A stretch of DNA of 64,000 nt from Rhabditoides inermis. Taxonomy: Eukaryota > Nematoda > Chromadorea > Rhabditida > Rhabditidae. The position numbers were made by a program, and so were the translations under genes. Where the stretch lies: assembly GCA_963966185.1 (NCBI GenBank), contig CAWZYM010000398.1, positions 532,501 through 596,500 on the forward strand, written 5' to 3'. The first letter of the stretch is position 1. The number at the start of each line of letters is the position of its first letter. The notes below the pieces were generated by a model. The model saw nothing but the letters and a program-made list of their open reading frames with translations, was not told the origin of the DNA and did not search any database. Shown piece after piece: positions 8,945 through 19,400 of the stretch.

Positions 8945-10322
8945 TCACGGCGGTCCTCGCAGGACAACCAGCACACTTCCGACTCACCGACAGCATCGTC
9001 GACGACGACTACAAGAAGGGCAAGCCAGACGGGTGGCCCAACTGGGAGGGCGGACGCCCCTTCTTGGCTACGACTCGCGAATCCACCACCTTCACCCCAC
9101 GGTGGCCGGAGCCACCACGCTCGCGCGACAGTCTGGAGAAGCTCGCCAAGTTGGACGCAGACAGCATCCCTCTTGTCCGCACCGAGGGGGTGCTACCGTT
9201 CAACTGCTCCGTGAAGCAGACACCGGAGATCGAGAGGACTATAGAAGACCTGGCCGGACCGTGTCGAGAGATTTCACAGCACTGGCAACGTGCGAACGTC
9301 CGCATGCGCAAGGTACTGGCCGCCGCGTGCACTTGCCTACTCGCCCGAGCAAACATGGACCTGGATTTGCTGCCCCACAACTGCCGCATGGAATTTGGAA
9401 ACAGGAGAGCCGGCTCGACTAGAGTGAGTACGAGTGTGCAGCACGTCACCAACCCCAAGGGATGGACCCGTCGCAGTCACGTCGCAATCTTCCCGACCAG
9501 CGGAGACACCCATCACCCCCTGTTCGGCCGCATCGAAGACGCTCATTACACCGCGTCGACTCAAGCGATGACTCTCAAGATCGAGGTGCTCCCCCAGAGT
9601 GCAACCGCCGCGCGCCGAGTACGAGAAGCCGCCGGCAACGAGTTCCAGGCCACGCTCGCCCAGTACGCGATGAACGCTGGATCGGACGCATCATTGGAGG
9701 CTCTCTGCAGAGTGGCAACTCTGTCGCCTCCAGAGGAAGACACAACGGGCGCACAGGCCCTCCGCCGACTGCTGGACGGACGCGAGGAGCAAGCGAGGAT
9801 CGCGCCGACTGTCACCAGCAGGGGCATTCAAACGGCTATGCGCCGAGGTCGTCACGTGACACTGTCGCTGGAACAGGAGCGTGCCCTGGACGTCCTGCTC
9901 GACGAATCCCTCCCGGTCGTCGCCATGGAAGCCCCGCCAGGGACCGGCAAAACATTTGTCTCCGCTCTCACCGCCTTATTGGCACTTTCATCCGCATCAA
10001 AAGACGATCTTATCGTCATGACCTCGGCCACCAACGCCGCCACGGCTGCCACTGTCCAAGCCCTACTCGACATCGACCCGCAGGCCCCAGTCATGCGCTG
10101 CACGGCGTCGACCGTCAAGGGAAGCACCGAGGTGGATACCCAAGCACTCATCTCGAAACTCCGCTTCGATCGAAGCCTCCCTGAAGAGGTGCGTCAGCTG
10201 GCAGCAGACTACGCCACGTTCCACGCCGTACACGAGCGGATGAAGGACGATTCGTCAACGACTGACGGACTGACCGACGAGGAGCTGGCACTCATCACGG
10301 ACACTGCCACCCACGCACAACG
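8944..10322 (+). repeat. Inverted repeat arm A (helicase segment)
   Basis: This 1379-bp arm is the reverse complement of 12097-13497, apart from one substitution and a 22-bp insertion in the other arm. The two arms flank a 1774-bp spacer. Confidence 0.9.
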
Positions 10323-11277
10323 GGAAGGCCAGCTGTTCCACACAATGCTGACTCGCCGCCGCCCACGGGTCTTGGTGATGACCGTCGCGATGATGGCGGT
10401 GCTGTTCGGAGAAAACGGCCGCCTCAGCAACCTAGCCGGCAAGGTGCGCTGGCTCGTTTGTGACGAGGCGTCGCAACTACCAGACGCCACCCCGTTCCTG
10501 ACATCGTCTCTGCTCCCGAATGCCAGGCTGCGACTCATGGGAGATCACCGCCAACTGGCGCCCTTCACCACCTTGGCGGCGGAGGAGTCCCGGGCCGCAA
10601 CGATTGCAGCAACGGGAGCAATGAGGCTGGCCAACATCTCACTCAACGTGCCGCAGGTGGCCCTCGCGGAGAGCCACAGATTCAACCCCCTGTTGGCAAC
10701 GTTTATCTCTGAGGCGTGCTACAACGGCCGTCTCCGCCCCGCCGCCAGTGTCTTCACGCGTCCAGAGGGCGCCACCGGCTTATTGCCAACTTATTCCCCT
10801 ATCCGACAAGCCCCGCTGGCCTTTGTGGACGTCTCGGGCCACCACGAGAAGGACTTCTCGGGGTCTCTGTACAACAGCGGAGAGATCAACGCTGCTATCG
10901 AGATTGCCCGACGCCTTTCTCTCCGTGGAATCCGCCCCCAGGACGTCATGATCCTGACGTACTACACCGCCACCGAGAAGCGGGTACAGGAGAGGATCAG
11001 CCGGTTCGGATTTCGTGTCGCCACCATTCAAAAGGTGCAGGGGGCGGAGGCCGAGATCGTCCTCCTCCTCTCCACGCGCACGAGGAACAAGGAGAACTCC
11101 GAGTTCATCGAGGACGCGTCGCGATTCCTCGTGGGAGCGTCAAGAGCTCGTTCAGCTCTCTTTCTTCTTGGGCAGAAGCAGCACCTGGAGAAGCTAACAG
11201 TCTGGGGAGCTGCACTCAAGAAACTCAAGGAGCAGCAATATCACTACAACATCGAGCAGTTCCTGGACCAACTCTGA
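8945..11277 (+). pseudogene. UPF1/Dna2-like SF1 helicase, C-terminal portion in inverted orientation
   Basis: An open frame of about 778 codons runs against the rest of the element. Superfamily 1 motifs appear in order: Walker A APPGTGKT (9931-9954), Walker B DEASQ (10462-10476), GDHRQL (from 10540), SHRFNPLL (about 10674), the QGAEAE box (from 11038) and the SRAR arginine-finger box (about 11140). These are typical of UPF1/Dna2/SMUBP-type helicases that unwind nucleic acid with ATP. The frame stops at 11277, and AATAAA follows at 11336. The N-terminal third is missing: the first codons before residue VTAVLAG come from LTR sequence, and no promoter points this way. Only this copy keeps motifs II-VI; the N-terminal part survives on the other strand. 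Family assignment is firm; activity of this copy is unlikely. Confidence 0.82.
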
Positions 11278-11335
11278 AGATGGCCGAGGAGCGCCACTTT
11301 GGCTTTTTGCCACTTGATCACCACTATGCTGTATG

Positions 11336-11341
11336 AATAAA
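11336..11341 (+). terminator. Poly(A) signal AATAAA
   Basis: It lies 59 bases after the helicase stop, as expected for the end of that transcription unit in its original orientation. Confidence 0.5.
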
Positions 11342-11477
11342 GGATTGCCATCAAGTTCACATTCCCTCTTTTATAAACTCACGGGTCGTTCGCACCCGCC
11401 TGCCAAGCAGGTTATCTCTGATCTCATTGTTGTTGATAGATTGATTCATGCATAACCCGGTGTTCCAGATTTTCTTG

Positions 11478-12096
11478 ATGGAGTCCACGACGCCCACCCC
11501 GATCCCGCCTCCCACGGAGACGGCGCCCGCAAGCCAGAACGACACCACGGGACCCACTGCCCCCGCTCCGGCTTATAGCCCCTCATCCCCGGCTTATAGC
11601 CCCTCTCCTCCTTCCACCCTCGCAACCAGGGCTTCTTGCCCCGCCCCCCTCGACAATGCCGAGGACGCCCTGCAGCATCAGCCGCTCAACGCCGTGCTCA
11701 CCACTGGCCCGGTTGCGGACGCTCCGTCCGCCCCTCCCACTCACGCAGCCACGCCGACCACACCCGTATACGAGCCGTCGTCTCCTATGGGGGACTGGGT
11801 GAACGAAGGATCCCCGGAGTATCGCCCGACCACACCGCCCGTGCTGATCTCCTCCAACCGACGCCCGGAGCAGGCCGCGAACACCCTTGAGGAATGCGCC
11901 TACTGCCACCTTCCCATCGGCCAGGCCAAGAACGAGGATGACAACGACGAGGTGATCGAGGTGGACGCCAAGGGAAAACCCGTCCCTCCCTCCACGCCCC
12001 TCTTCGGCGGACGCACCCACTACGTCCAGACTTCGACGTTCCGTCGCTGGAGCCAGTCGCAGGTCGAGAGCAAGCTTAAGAGGAAGAATGACAACG
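11478..12096 (+). pseudogene. ORF4: low-complexity protein with zinc-type CxxC, 3'-truncated
   Basis: The frame starts at ATG 11478, just after an acceptor-like tgttccag, and stays open to the inversion junction at 12096, after which it reads into antisense helicase sequence. The protein is rich in Pro, Ser, Thr and Ala, holds two YSPSSPA-type heptads resembling the RNA polymerase II CTD, and has a CAYCHLPIG motif (one CxxC) followed by an acidic stretch. I do not recognise a family. In the original orientation it would follow the helicase gene, suggesting a further element ORF downstream of ORF3. The C-terminal part is lost. Confidence 0.5.
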
Positions 12097-13497
12097 CGTT
12101 GTGCGTGGGTGGCAGTGTCCGTGATGAGTGCCAGCTCCTCGTCGGTCAGTCCGTCAGTCGTTGACGAATCGTCCTTCATCCGCTCGTGTACGGCGTGGAA
12201 CGTGGCGTAGTCTGCTGCCAGCTGACGCACCTCTTCAGGGAGGCTTCGATCGAAGCGGAGTTTCGAGATGAGTGCTTGGGTATCCACCTCGGTGCTTCCC
12301 TTGACGGTCGACGCCGTGCAGCGCATGACTGGGTTCCTGCGGGTCGCGCTCCTGTTCCTGCGGGTCGATGTCGAGTAGGGCTTGGACAGTGGCAGCCGTG
12401 GCGGCGTTGGTGGCCGAGGTCATGACGATAAGATCGTCTTTTGATGCGGATGAAAGTGCCAATAAGGCGGTGAGAGCGGAGACAAATGTTTTGCCGGTCC
12501 CTGGCGGGGCTTCCATGGCGACGACCGGGAGGGATTCGTCGAGCAGGACGTCCAGGGCACGCTCCTGTTCCAGCGACAGTGTCACGTGACGACCTCGGCG
12601 CATAGCCGTTTGAATGCCCCTGCTGGTGACAGTCGGCGCGATCCTCGCTTGCTCCTCGCGTCCGTCCAGCAGTCGGCGGAGGGCCTGTGCGCCCGTTGTG
12701 TCTTCCTCTGGAGGCGACAGAGTTGCCACTCTGCAGAGAGCCTCCAATGATGCGTCCGATCCAGCGTTCATCGCGTACTGGGCGAGCGTGGCCTGGAACT
12801 CGTTGCCGGCGGCTTCTCGTACTCGGCGCGCGGCGGTTGCACTCTGGGGGAGCACCTCGATCTTGAGAGTCATCGCTTGAGTCGACGCGGTGTAATGAGC
12901 GTCTTCGATGCGGCCGAACAGGGGGTGATGGGTGTCTCCGCTGGTCGGGAAGATTGCGACGTGACTGCGACGGGTCCATCCCTTGGGGTTGGTGACGTGC
13001 TGCACACTCGTACTCACTCTAGTCGAGCCGGCTCTCCTGTTTCCAAATTCCATGCGGCAGTTGTGGGGCAGCAAATCCAGGTCCATGTTTGCTCGGGCGA
13101 GTAGGCAAGTGCACGCGGCGGCCAGTACCTTGCGCATGCGGACGTTCGCACGTTGCCAGTGCTGTGAAATCTCTCGACACGGTCCGGCCAGGTCTTCTAT
13201 AGTCCTCTCGATCTCTGGTGTCTGCTTCACGGAGCAGTTGAACGGTAGCACCCCCTCGGTGCGGACAAGAGGGATGCTGTCTGCGTCCAACTTGGCGAGC
13301 TTCTCCAGACTGTCGCGCGAGCGTGGTGGCTCCGGCCACCGTGGGGTGAAGGTGGTGGATTCGCGAGTCGTAGCCAAGAAGGGGCGTCCGCCCTCCCAGT
13401 TGGGCCACCCGTCTGGCTTGCCCTTCTTGTAGTCGTCGTCGACGATGCTGTCGGTGAGTCGGAAGTGTGCTGGTTGTCCTGCGAGGACCGCCGTGAC
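12097..13497 (-). repeat. Inverted repeat arm B (helicase segment)
   Basis: This is the partner of arm A. It begins at the 12-bp palindrome ACAACGCGTTGT (12091-12102), which marks the junction. A 22-bp insertion at about 12327-12358 repeats cgacccgcag and shifts the helicase frame. Confidence 0.9.
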
Positions 13498-15325
13498 TCC
13501 ACGGTCCGGTCGGTTCTGTACGACCATCCCTAGGGCCGTCCTTGCTGCCGTGCTCGGTGTTATTGCCACAAAGCTGTCCGCTTGTAGGGCGTACGAGCGT
13601 TCGTCGTTGCCGGCGCGGCCTGACGGGGTGTGGGCCTTGTTGAGTGTTGTTGACGGATCCCTCAACATGCGGGGTGTTGGTCGGACTCCCCAGACCATGA
13701 TGAAATCTCCGGGTGACAGCGCCTCCTGCGGAAAACCGCGCGATCCGTCGGCGAGGTTCCTTGAGTGCTGTGTCAAGGTGATGACTCGCAGCTCATTTCC
13801 GTGTGGTATGAAGGTCGCCCGGTTCATCGACTGGAGAATCGCATTCTGGCCCATGGATAGATCCAACACTTGGTAGAGATTTCCACTCTCCGGAAAGTTC
13901 GAGAGGTCTGTGACGGTTGTGAGAGAAGTTGTGCTCCGGGGTAGACGGCTCCTGTCCTCGTGCTCGTAGGTCCCTCGGCGGACGGACTGGATGACTTGTT
14001 TTGCGTCCTCGCGGATCTTCTGGGCCGCCGGTAGAGAGATGAGCTCGATGACGGGCATGGCGCCCTCCTCGATGAGCGCGGAAGCCGGGTGTAAAAAAAG
14101 TGGCATAAGCCTGTGGGTGGACTCGAGGTCCCTAGCCGCATAGAAGGGGAGGTCCATGTATCGTGCCGGGTCGCAGTGCGATGTCACCTTCTTGGCATCC
14201 TTGGAGTCAAATCCGGTCTGGGTGGCGAAAAGCCCATTTAAGGGGTGCTCGGTCGACCGCTTGGGAGCTCTCTCTGTGTCGCTGGTTGTGTAGCGCGGCG
14301 TCTGGTCGCTTTTGTGCGGTCTGCTGATTCGTTCCCAGACTCGCACGTCGCGCCAGTCGACTTCCTTGCTGTCGTCTGCGGCTGCGGCAGAGAGGTTCTC
14401 GGGCTCCTCCGGCTCGTCGGGCGTGGTGTTCGACGGCGATCGCTCGCCTCCTGCGTCGGATGCGTTATCCGATTCCAAGTCGGATAGGTATTCCAGGGTC
14501 GCTTCGTCTGAGGAGTCGTTGTCGTCTTCCTCCTCGTAGTCGAGTTCCTCGCCGGCATCGGGGTCGTCGATGAGGGTTGTCGTGGTGTCCATGTGCTCTT
14601 CGGGAGCGGTGAGTTGTGCGCCCATTCCGGCCGAGCTGGGGGTTGCCTTGCCGGCCGCCGCTGGGATAGCGGGTGTTCCGTCGTCGGTGGGGGGAACGCG
14701 ACGACTCTTCTTAGGTGGTGTCGCCGATGGTGATGGGAAATCCCTGTCGTAATCGAGGAAGATGTCATCAGGAGATCGCGTGGCTTCTCTGCTGCGTGTC
14801 CACGGGGAATGAACTGCGCGGCCTTCCTGGACGTCGACGGGTGGCAGCAGGCCGCTGGTCGGAGTGGGCGGGGTAGCCATCAGGTCGTCGTCGTGGAGAA
14901 TGGCCGAGTCGGGTGTGGCCAGATCCATCAGATCCATGCCTTCTTTCAGGAGGGCGGTCTCCGGTGTGTCGATGTTGAGCGGGGAATTGATGTTGGGCGG
15001 CGCCACCTCGGCCAGGTACGGTGGCGACTCGCAGTGTGTGGTGGAGTTGGTCGTGGTCACGCTGGTGGGTCTGGCTTGCGAGAAGATGTTGGCGCGCCAG
15101 AAAGAGATGTCCGAAAAGGCTCGTGTGTCCTCGTCAGTCGCGGGCACAGAACTCGCAGCTGTGTCGTCGCGCGTGGTGTGGTCGACGACGGTGGTCGGAT
15201 CGTCAATGTTGTTCTCGGCGCACGACGTGGTCGGCAGGTCGCATTCGGTGTAGGGTGAGGCTTGGGTGTCGATGGTGGGCGCTTCGACGGGCTCGGGGTG
15301 TGTGGAGTCGTCTTCAGCATGGATG

Positions 15326-15851
15326 GTGTCGGTGGGTGTGTCGGCGGCGGGCGTGGTGTCCGTGGCGGGGGTCTGGTCGCAGTCGGCGGAGTCGGCGGGG
15401 AGGGTGACGGGAACGGCGGGTAGGCGTGATGAGATAGAGTCGCAATAAGCGGAAGTGGGGTCGGTGGGTGTGGCGGCGGCGGGCGTGGTGTCCGTGGCGG
15501 GGGTCTGGTCGCAGTCGGCGGAGTCGGCGGGGAGGGTGGCGGGAACGGCGGGTAGGCGTGATGAGATAGAGTCGCAATAAGCGGAAGTGGGGTCGGTGGG
15601 TGTGGCGGCGGCGGGCGTGGTGTCCGTGGCGGGGGTCTGGTCGCAGTCGGCGGAGTCGGCGGGGAGGGTGGCGGGAACGGCGGGTAGGCGTGATGAGATA
15701 GAGTCGCAATAAGCGGAAGTGGGGTGGTGGGTGTGGCGGCGGCGGGCGTGGTGTCCGTGGCGGGGGTCTGGTCGCAGTCGGCGGAGTCGGCGGGGAGGGT
15801 GACGGGAACGGCGGGTAGGAGTGATGAGGTAGAGTCGCAATAAGCGGAAGT
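15326..15851 (-). repeat. Four tandem 132-bp repeats inside ORF3
   Basis: Units lie at about 15326-15456, 15457-15588, 15589-15720 and 15721-15851. Each encodes 44 residues containing PTSAYCDS and PADSADCDQTPATDTTPA. One unit boundary reads gtggggtggtggg instead of gtggggtcggtggg: a single-base loss that shifts the frame. Confidence 0.85.
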
Positions 15852-16153
15852 GGGGTCGGTGAGTACGTCCGGGGGCTGACGCGTCGGATCTTCCGACGAC
15901 ATCTCGCCTGAAATGAGATACAATTATTCGGGGTTGACGTGATTAGAATATATACGCGGCGCGATAATATTTTGGAACAGAAAGGCAGTCAGCAGAGATA
16001 TGTAAGTTCTGGTCGCGATAAGCGGTCGAGGTGGCTCGGGGAGAGTCTGGCTCTGGACGGTCCGTGGGGAATATATAATATAGAGAAAATAGGTCGTAGG
16101 AATGCAGTGTCGGGTGGTGGCTGATCGTCCAACGCCCTGAAATGAACAGCTGA

Positions 16154-16442
16154 TTACTTATTCTGTTTTGCTGCGAGTCTCGTATTGTAGCCGTGTTTCA
16201 CTATGCTCTCGTCTGGACGCGTCGGTGGTGGTAGATTGTCCTGGCAGTGTCCCTCCACGTCAACTGGCTCGCTCTCGCCTTGCAGCGCCTCCTCCTCGGT
16301 GGGTAGGGGTGCAGGGGATGAGCCGGCGGGGCCTGTAATTTCGAACACCTTTTTGAGGTGATTAACGTGTACTCGTTTCGGTCTAGAGTGGGGGCTGGAG
16401 ATGCTCACGATGGTTGCGTGGGGATGTTCAAATTGTACTACT
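16154..16442 (-). pseudogene. Integrase C-terminal tail, out of frame
   Basis: This stretch continues the pol protein in the next frame, with the basic RPKRVHVNHLKK stretch typical of gypsy integrase tails, and stops at 16154. The switch coincides with a run of seven A on the minus strand (16472-16478). A single extra A there accounts for it, whether as a mutation or a base-calling error. Confidence 0.7.
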
Positions 16443-19400
16443 CTAAACTGCCCTATCCATGGGAGGCAGAGTTTTTTTGCTCAGATCTCGTTTGGGTTGA
16501 AAATCGCGGTACCATACCCTGTCACATGTTCGAATGTCAGATACCTTCAGTTGGGGTTTGTTGAACTGCTTCTCCCTGGCTGCTTCGGCCTCCTCCGCGT
16601 TGGCGGCCGCGGTCTTCCAGGCCGAGTGGATGCACGACGTGAAGGTTTCTTTGAAGACGCCTTCGTCGTTATAGTCTGGAATATGATTCTCATTATTGTG
16701 TTTGATTATGAGATCGACGTTGAATACCGGGTCTCTACCGTGTATGAGGAAAAAAGGTGTCTCTTTGGTGGAAGTGTGCACTGACGTGTTGTATGCGAAT
16801 GTCATTGCCTGCAGGTGCACGTCCCAGTCTAGTTGGTTTTCGCTACTGTATACGCGGATCAGGTGTTGGATGGTGCCTATTGCCCTTTCACAAATGCCGT
16901 TACCTGTGTGGTGATAAGGAGTGACCAGATATCGATCGATGCGCAATAAGCGACTAATTTCCTCAATTACATGTCCTACTAGGTATGAGGCGTTATCGGT
17001 TACTAGTGTCCTCATGCACCCGTGTTTCAGGATGAGGTCATTTACTATGGCTCTTGCTACTGTAATCGCTCTATTATCTGGTAGTGCCGTGGTGACTGCA
17101 TAACGCGAAAAATGATCTACCATTACTGCTACGTATTGATTTCCGGCTGCGGATAAATGAACAGGACCCATAAGGTCAAAATATACTCTTTCCATAATCG
17201 CGTGGGATTGTACAGTCATCATTTTCTTTCTTGATGCGGCGTTGTCTCGCTTTCTCTGACAGAGCTCGCATGCGCGGCATCTCAAAAACACGTCGGAACT
17301 CATGTGTGGCCAAAAATAATTGCGGGAGATTTTATCAAGAGTCTTTCGGTGGTTGAAGTGGCCACCGGCAGACGGAGACGCGTGAAAGCCCTTGAATAGA
17401 AGGTCGCGCAAACAGAGAGGGACAAAGACTGCTTCTTGTCGTTTCGTTCTTGATTTTACATAAATCAGACCATTTTTTGCTATACGCGCTGATGCGGCAA
17501 TAAGCTCGAGGGATTGCGAGTCATTTTCAGTGTAAGACGGGCAGGCGCCGGTCTCAATAAACTCGCGGATGGCGGCGGACTGAGGGTCATTAATTTGCGC
17601 GCGTAAGATGTCAGCTGATCTACCGAATGCGGGTATAGTGGCTAACTTGGGTTGGAGAGGGTCGCCGGGTGAGATAGTAAGACATACTGGGAATTCGACA
17701 ATATCGTCCGATTCGGGCGCGTCGTCAACAAAGGTATCTGTCGGTTCGCAACAAGAAAGGGCGTCTGCGACGTGATTAGAGGAGCCCGCTTGGTATTCGA
17801 TAGTGATGTCATAAGACATTAGCTCGACCACCCACCTAGACAAATGGTCATGAATTTTGTTGTGTTGCAGAAGAAAAGTCAGGGGTCTGTGGTCGCATTT
17901 TACGGTCGTGTGATTACCATATATGGTCGCGCGGAAAAACCGGAGTGCTTGGACGATAGCAAAAAGCTCGGCGGTGGTGGCAGAATATTTGCGCTGAGAC
18001 GGTGAGAGGGATTTGGAAAAGTAGCCTATCGCGGCGAGTTTGGAGGGGTCGTCTACTGATGGTTGGAGGAGGACTGCGCCGATGCCTTTCAGGCTGGCGT
18101 CAGTGTGAAGGATGAATGGTTCATCGCGGGGATACGCTAGGCATGGTTTAGAAGAGAGAATTTTCTTAATTTCCATGAAAGAATTTTCTTGGGCGGATGT
18201 CCACTCGAATTTGACCTTGCCCTTCATTAGATCATAGAGGGGACTCGCGACACCGGCAAAGCTGTTCACGAAAACGCGAAAGAAATTTGCGGTGCCTATA
18301 AACCCTTTAGTGTGTTTTACTGTGCGGGGTCTGGGATAATCTAGAATTGCCTGCACGTTGCGGTCTGAGGGTGAGTAGCTTTTCTCGGACACTTCGTGTC
18401 CTAAAAAGATAATGCTAGTTCGAGCGATATCTGTCAGTTTCTTAGTCGAAATTTTGAGATTGAATGAGGAGAGGCGCATAAGCACTTTGCGGATGGTGTC
18501 CAGGTGGTCTTCAAAATTAGGGGAGAAACAAATTATATCGTCTAAATAGGCCAGAGAGTTGTTTTCCAGACCCGCTAGTACACGCGCCATAGTCCTACAA
18601 AATATGCTACCTGCGTTTTTTAGACCGAAAGGGAGATAGAGTGCTTTGTATACGCCTGAGTGAGTAATGAATCCGCATTTTTCTTGCGCTTCCGGGGCGA
18701 GTGCTAGTTGCATGTAGCCCATGCTCAGATCAAAACTCGAAAACAACTTGTTACCGGCTACTTTCTGTAAGAGGTCATGGATTCGCGGTAGAGGGTAATA
18801 ATCTCGTGGTGTTACGTTGTTTAGTGGTCGGAAATCGAGGCAGACGCGCAGCTCGCCGCTCTTTTTTCGTACTAGAACTACGTTGTGTACCCAGGGTGTG
18901 TCGCTGGGTTCTATGCGGCCCGCGTCTATTAATTTTTGGATATGGGCTTCTAACTCGCGCTGAAATTTCGGTGGGACACGCGGTGGGCGTGGCCTATAAT
19001 TGGGGTAGTCTACTGTGGTCCTAAGTTGAATGGGTGCGAAATCACACGATCCGAGATCGAGGTCATTTTTAGAAAACACGTGTTCGAATTCCCAAAAAAG
19101 GGCATCTAATTGCGCTCGCTGGGTAAGAGAGACCGCCGATCGTTCTAAAGCGGCTTGCCAGAGGCTGATGGTTTCGGGCGCGTTGTCACTGGACGTGTCG
19201 CAGCCGGGGATGTGTTGCTGGTCCGTAGGGGCAGGTGGGTCAGCGGGGACATAAAGTTCTGAGATTTCAGTTCCAGAAAAGGAATGGGAGGTCCGTTCTA
19301 TGAACGTGTCCGACGGGGTTTTATCGATGATTAGCGCGTCGCAAATTGTCATATCTTTATAGACTGTAAAAGGTGTTTTGCTGGGATTTACGATAAGAAT

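Larger units (their letters stand above)
12097..15902 (-). pseudogene. ORF3: large protein with N-terminal repeats and SF1 helicase start, broken
   Basis: This ORF follows pol on the same strand. A nematode-like acceptor (atttcag) stands six bases before ATG 15902, so it may be made from a spliced RNA. N-terminal part: tandem 44-residue Thr/Ala/Asp-rich repeats (15326-15851), then a long disordered region with an acidic block near 14480-14560 and a PKKSRR basic patch. Next comes a folded region (from about 14250) with no family I can name, then the helicase 1A part with the Walker A motif near 12490-12510. Breaks: one missing base in a repeat near 15724, the 22-bp insertion near 12327-12358, and truncation at 12096. 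The intact length would exceed 1200 residues before motif II. The role in the element is unknown; an RNA or DNA helicase carried by an LTR element is the notable point. Confidence 0.75.

Noticed and set aside
12176..12979. Arg/Pro-rich minus-strand ORF
   Set aside because: Out-of-frame reading of the helicase arm; the helicase frame explains the sequence.
9009..13432. Long ORFs in other frames of the helicase segment
   Set aside because: They are GC-rich shadow frames of the helicase coding strand, without recognisable domains, and occur in both inverted arms.
14245..15448. Plus-strand ORFs opposite ORF3
   Set aside because: Antisense to the ORF3 repeats and acidic region; no start context or domain.
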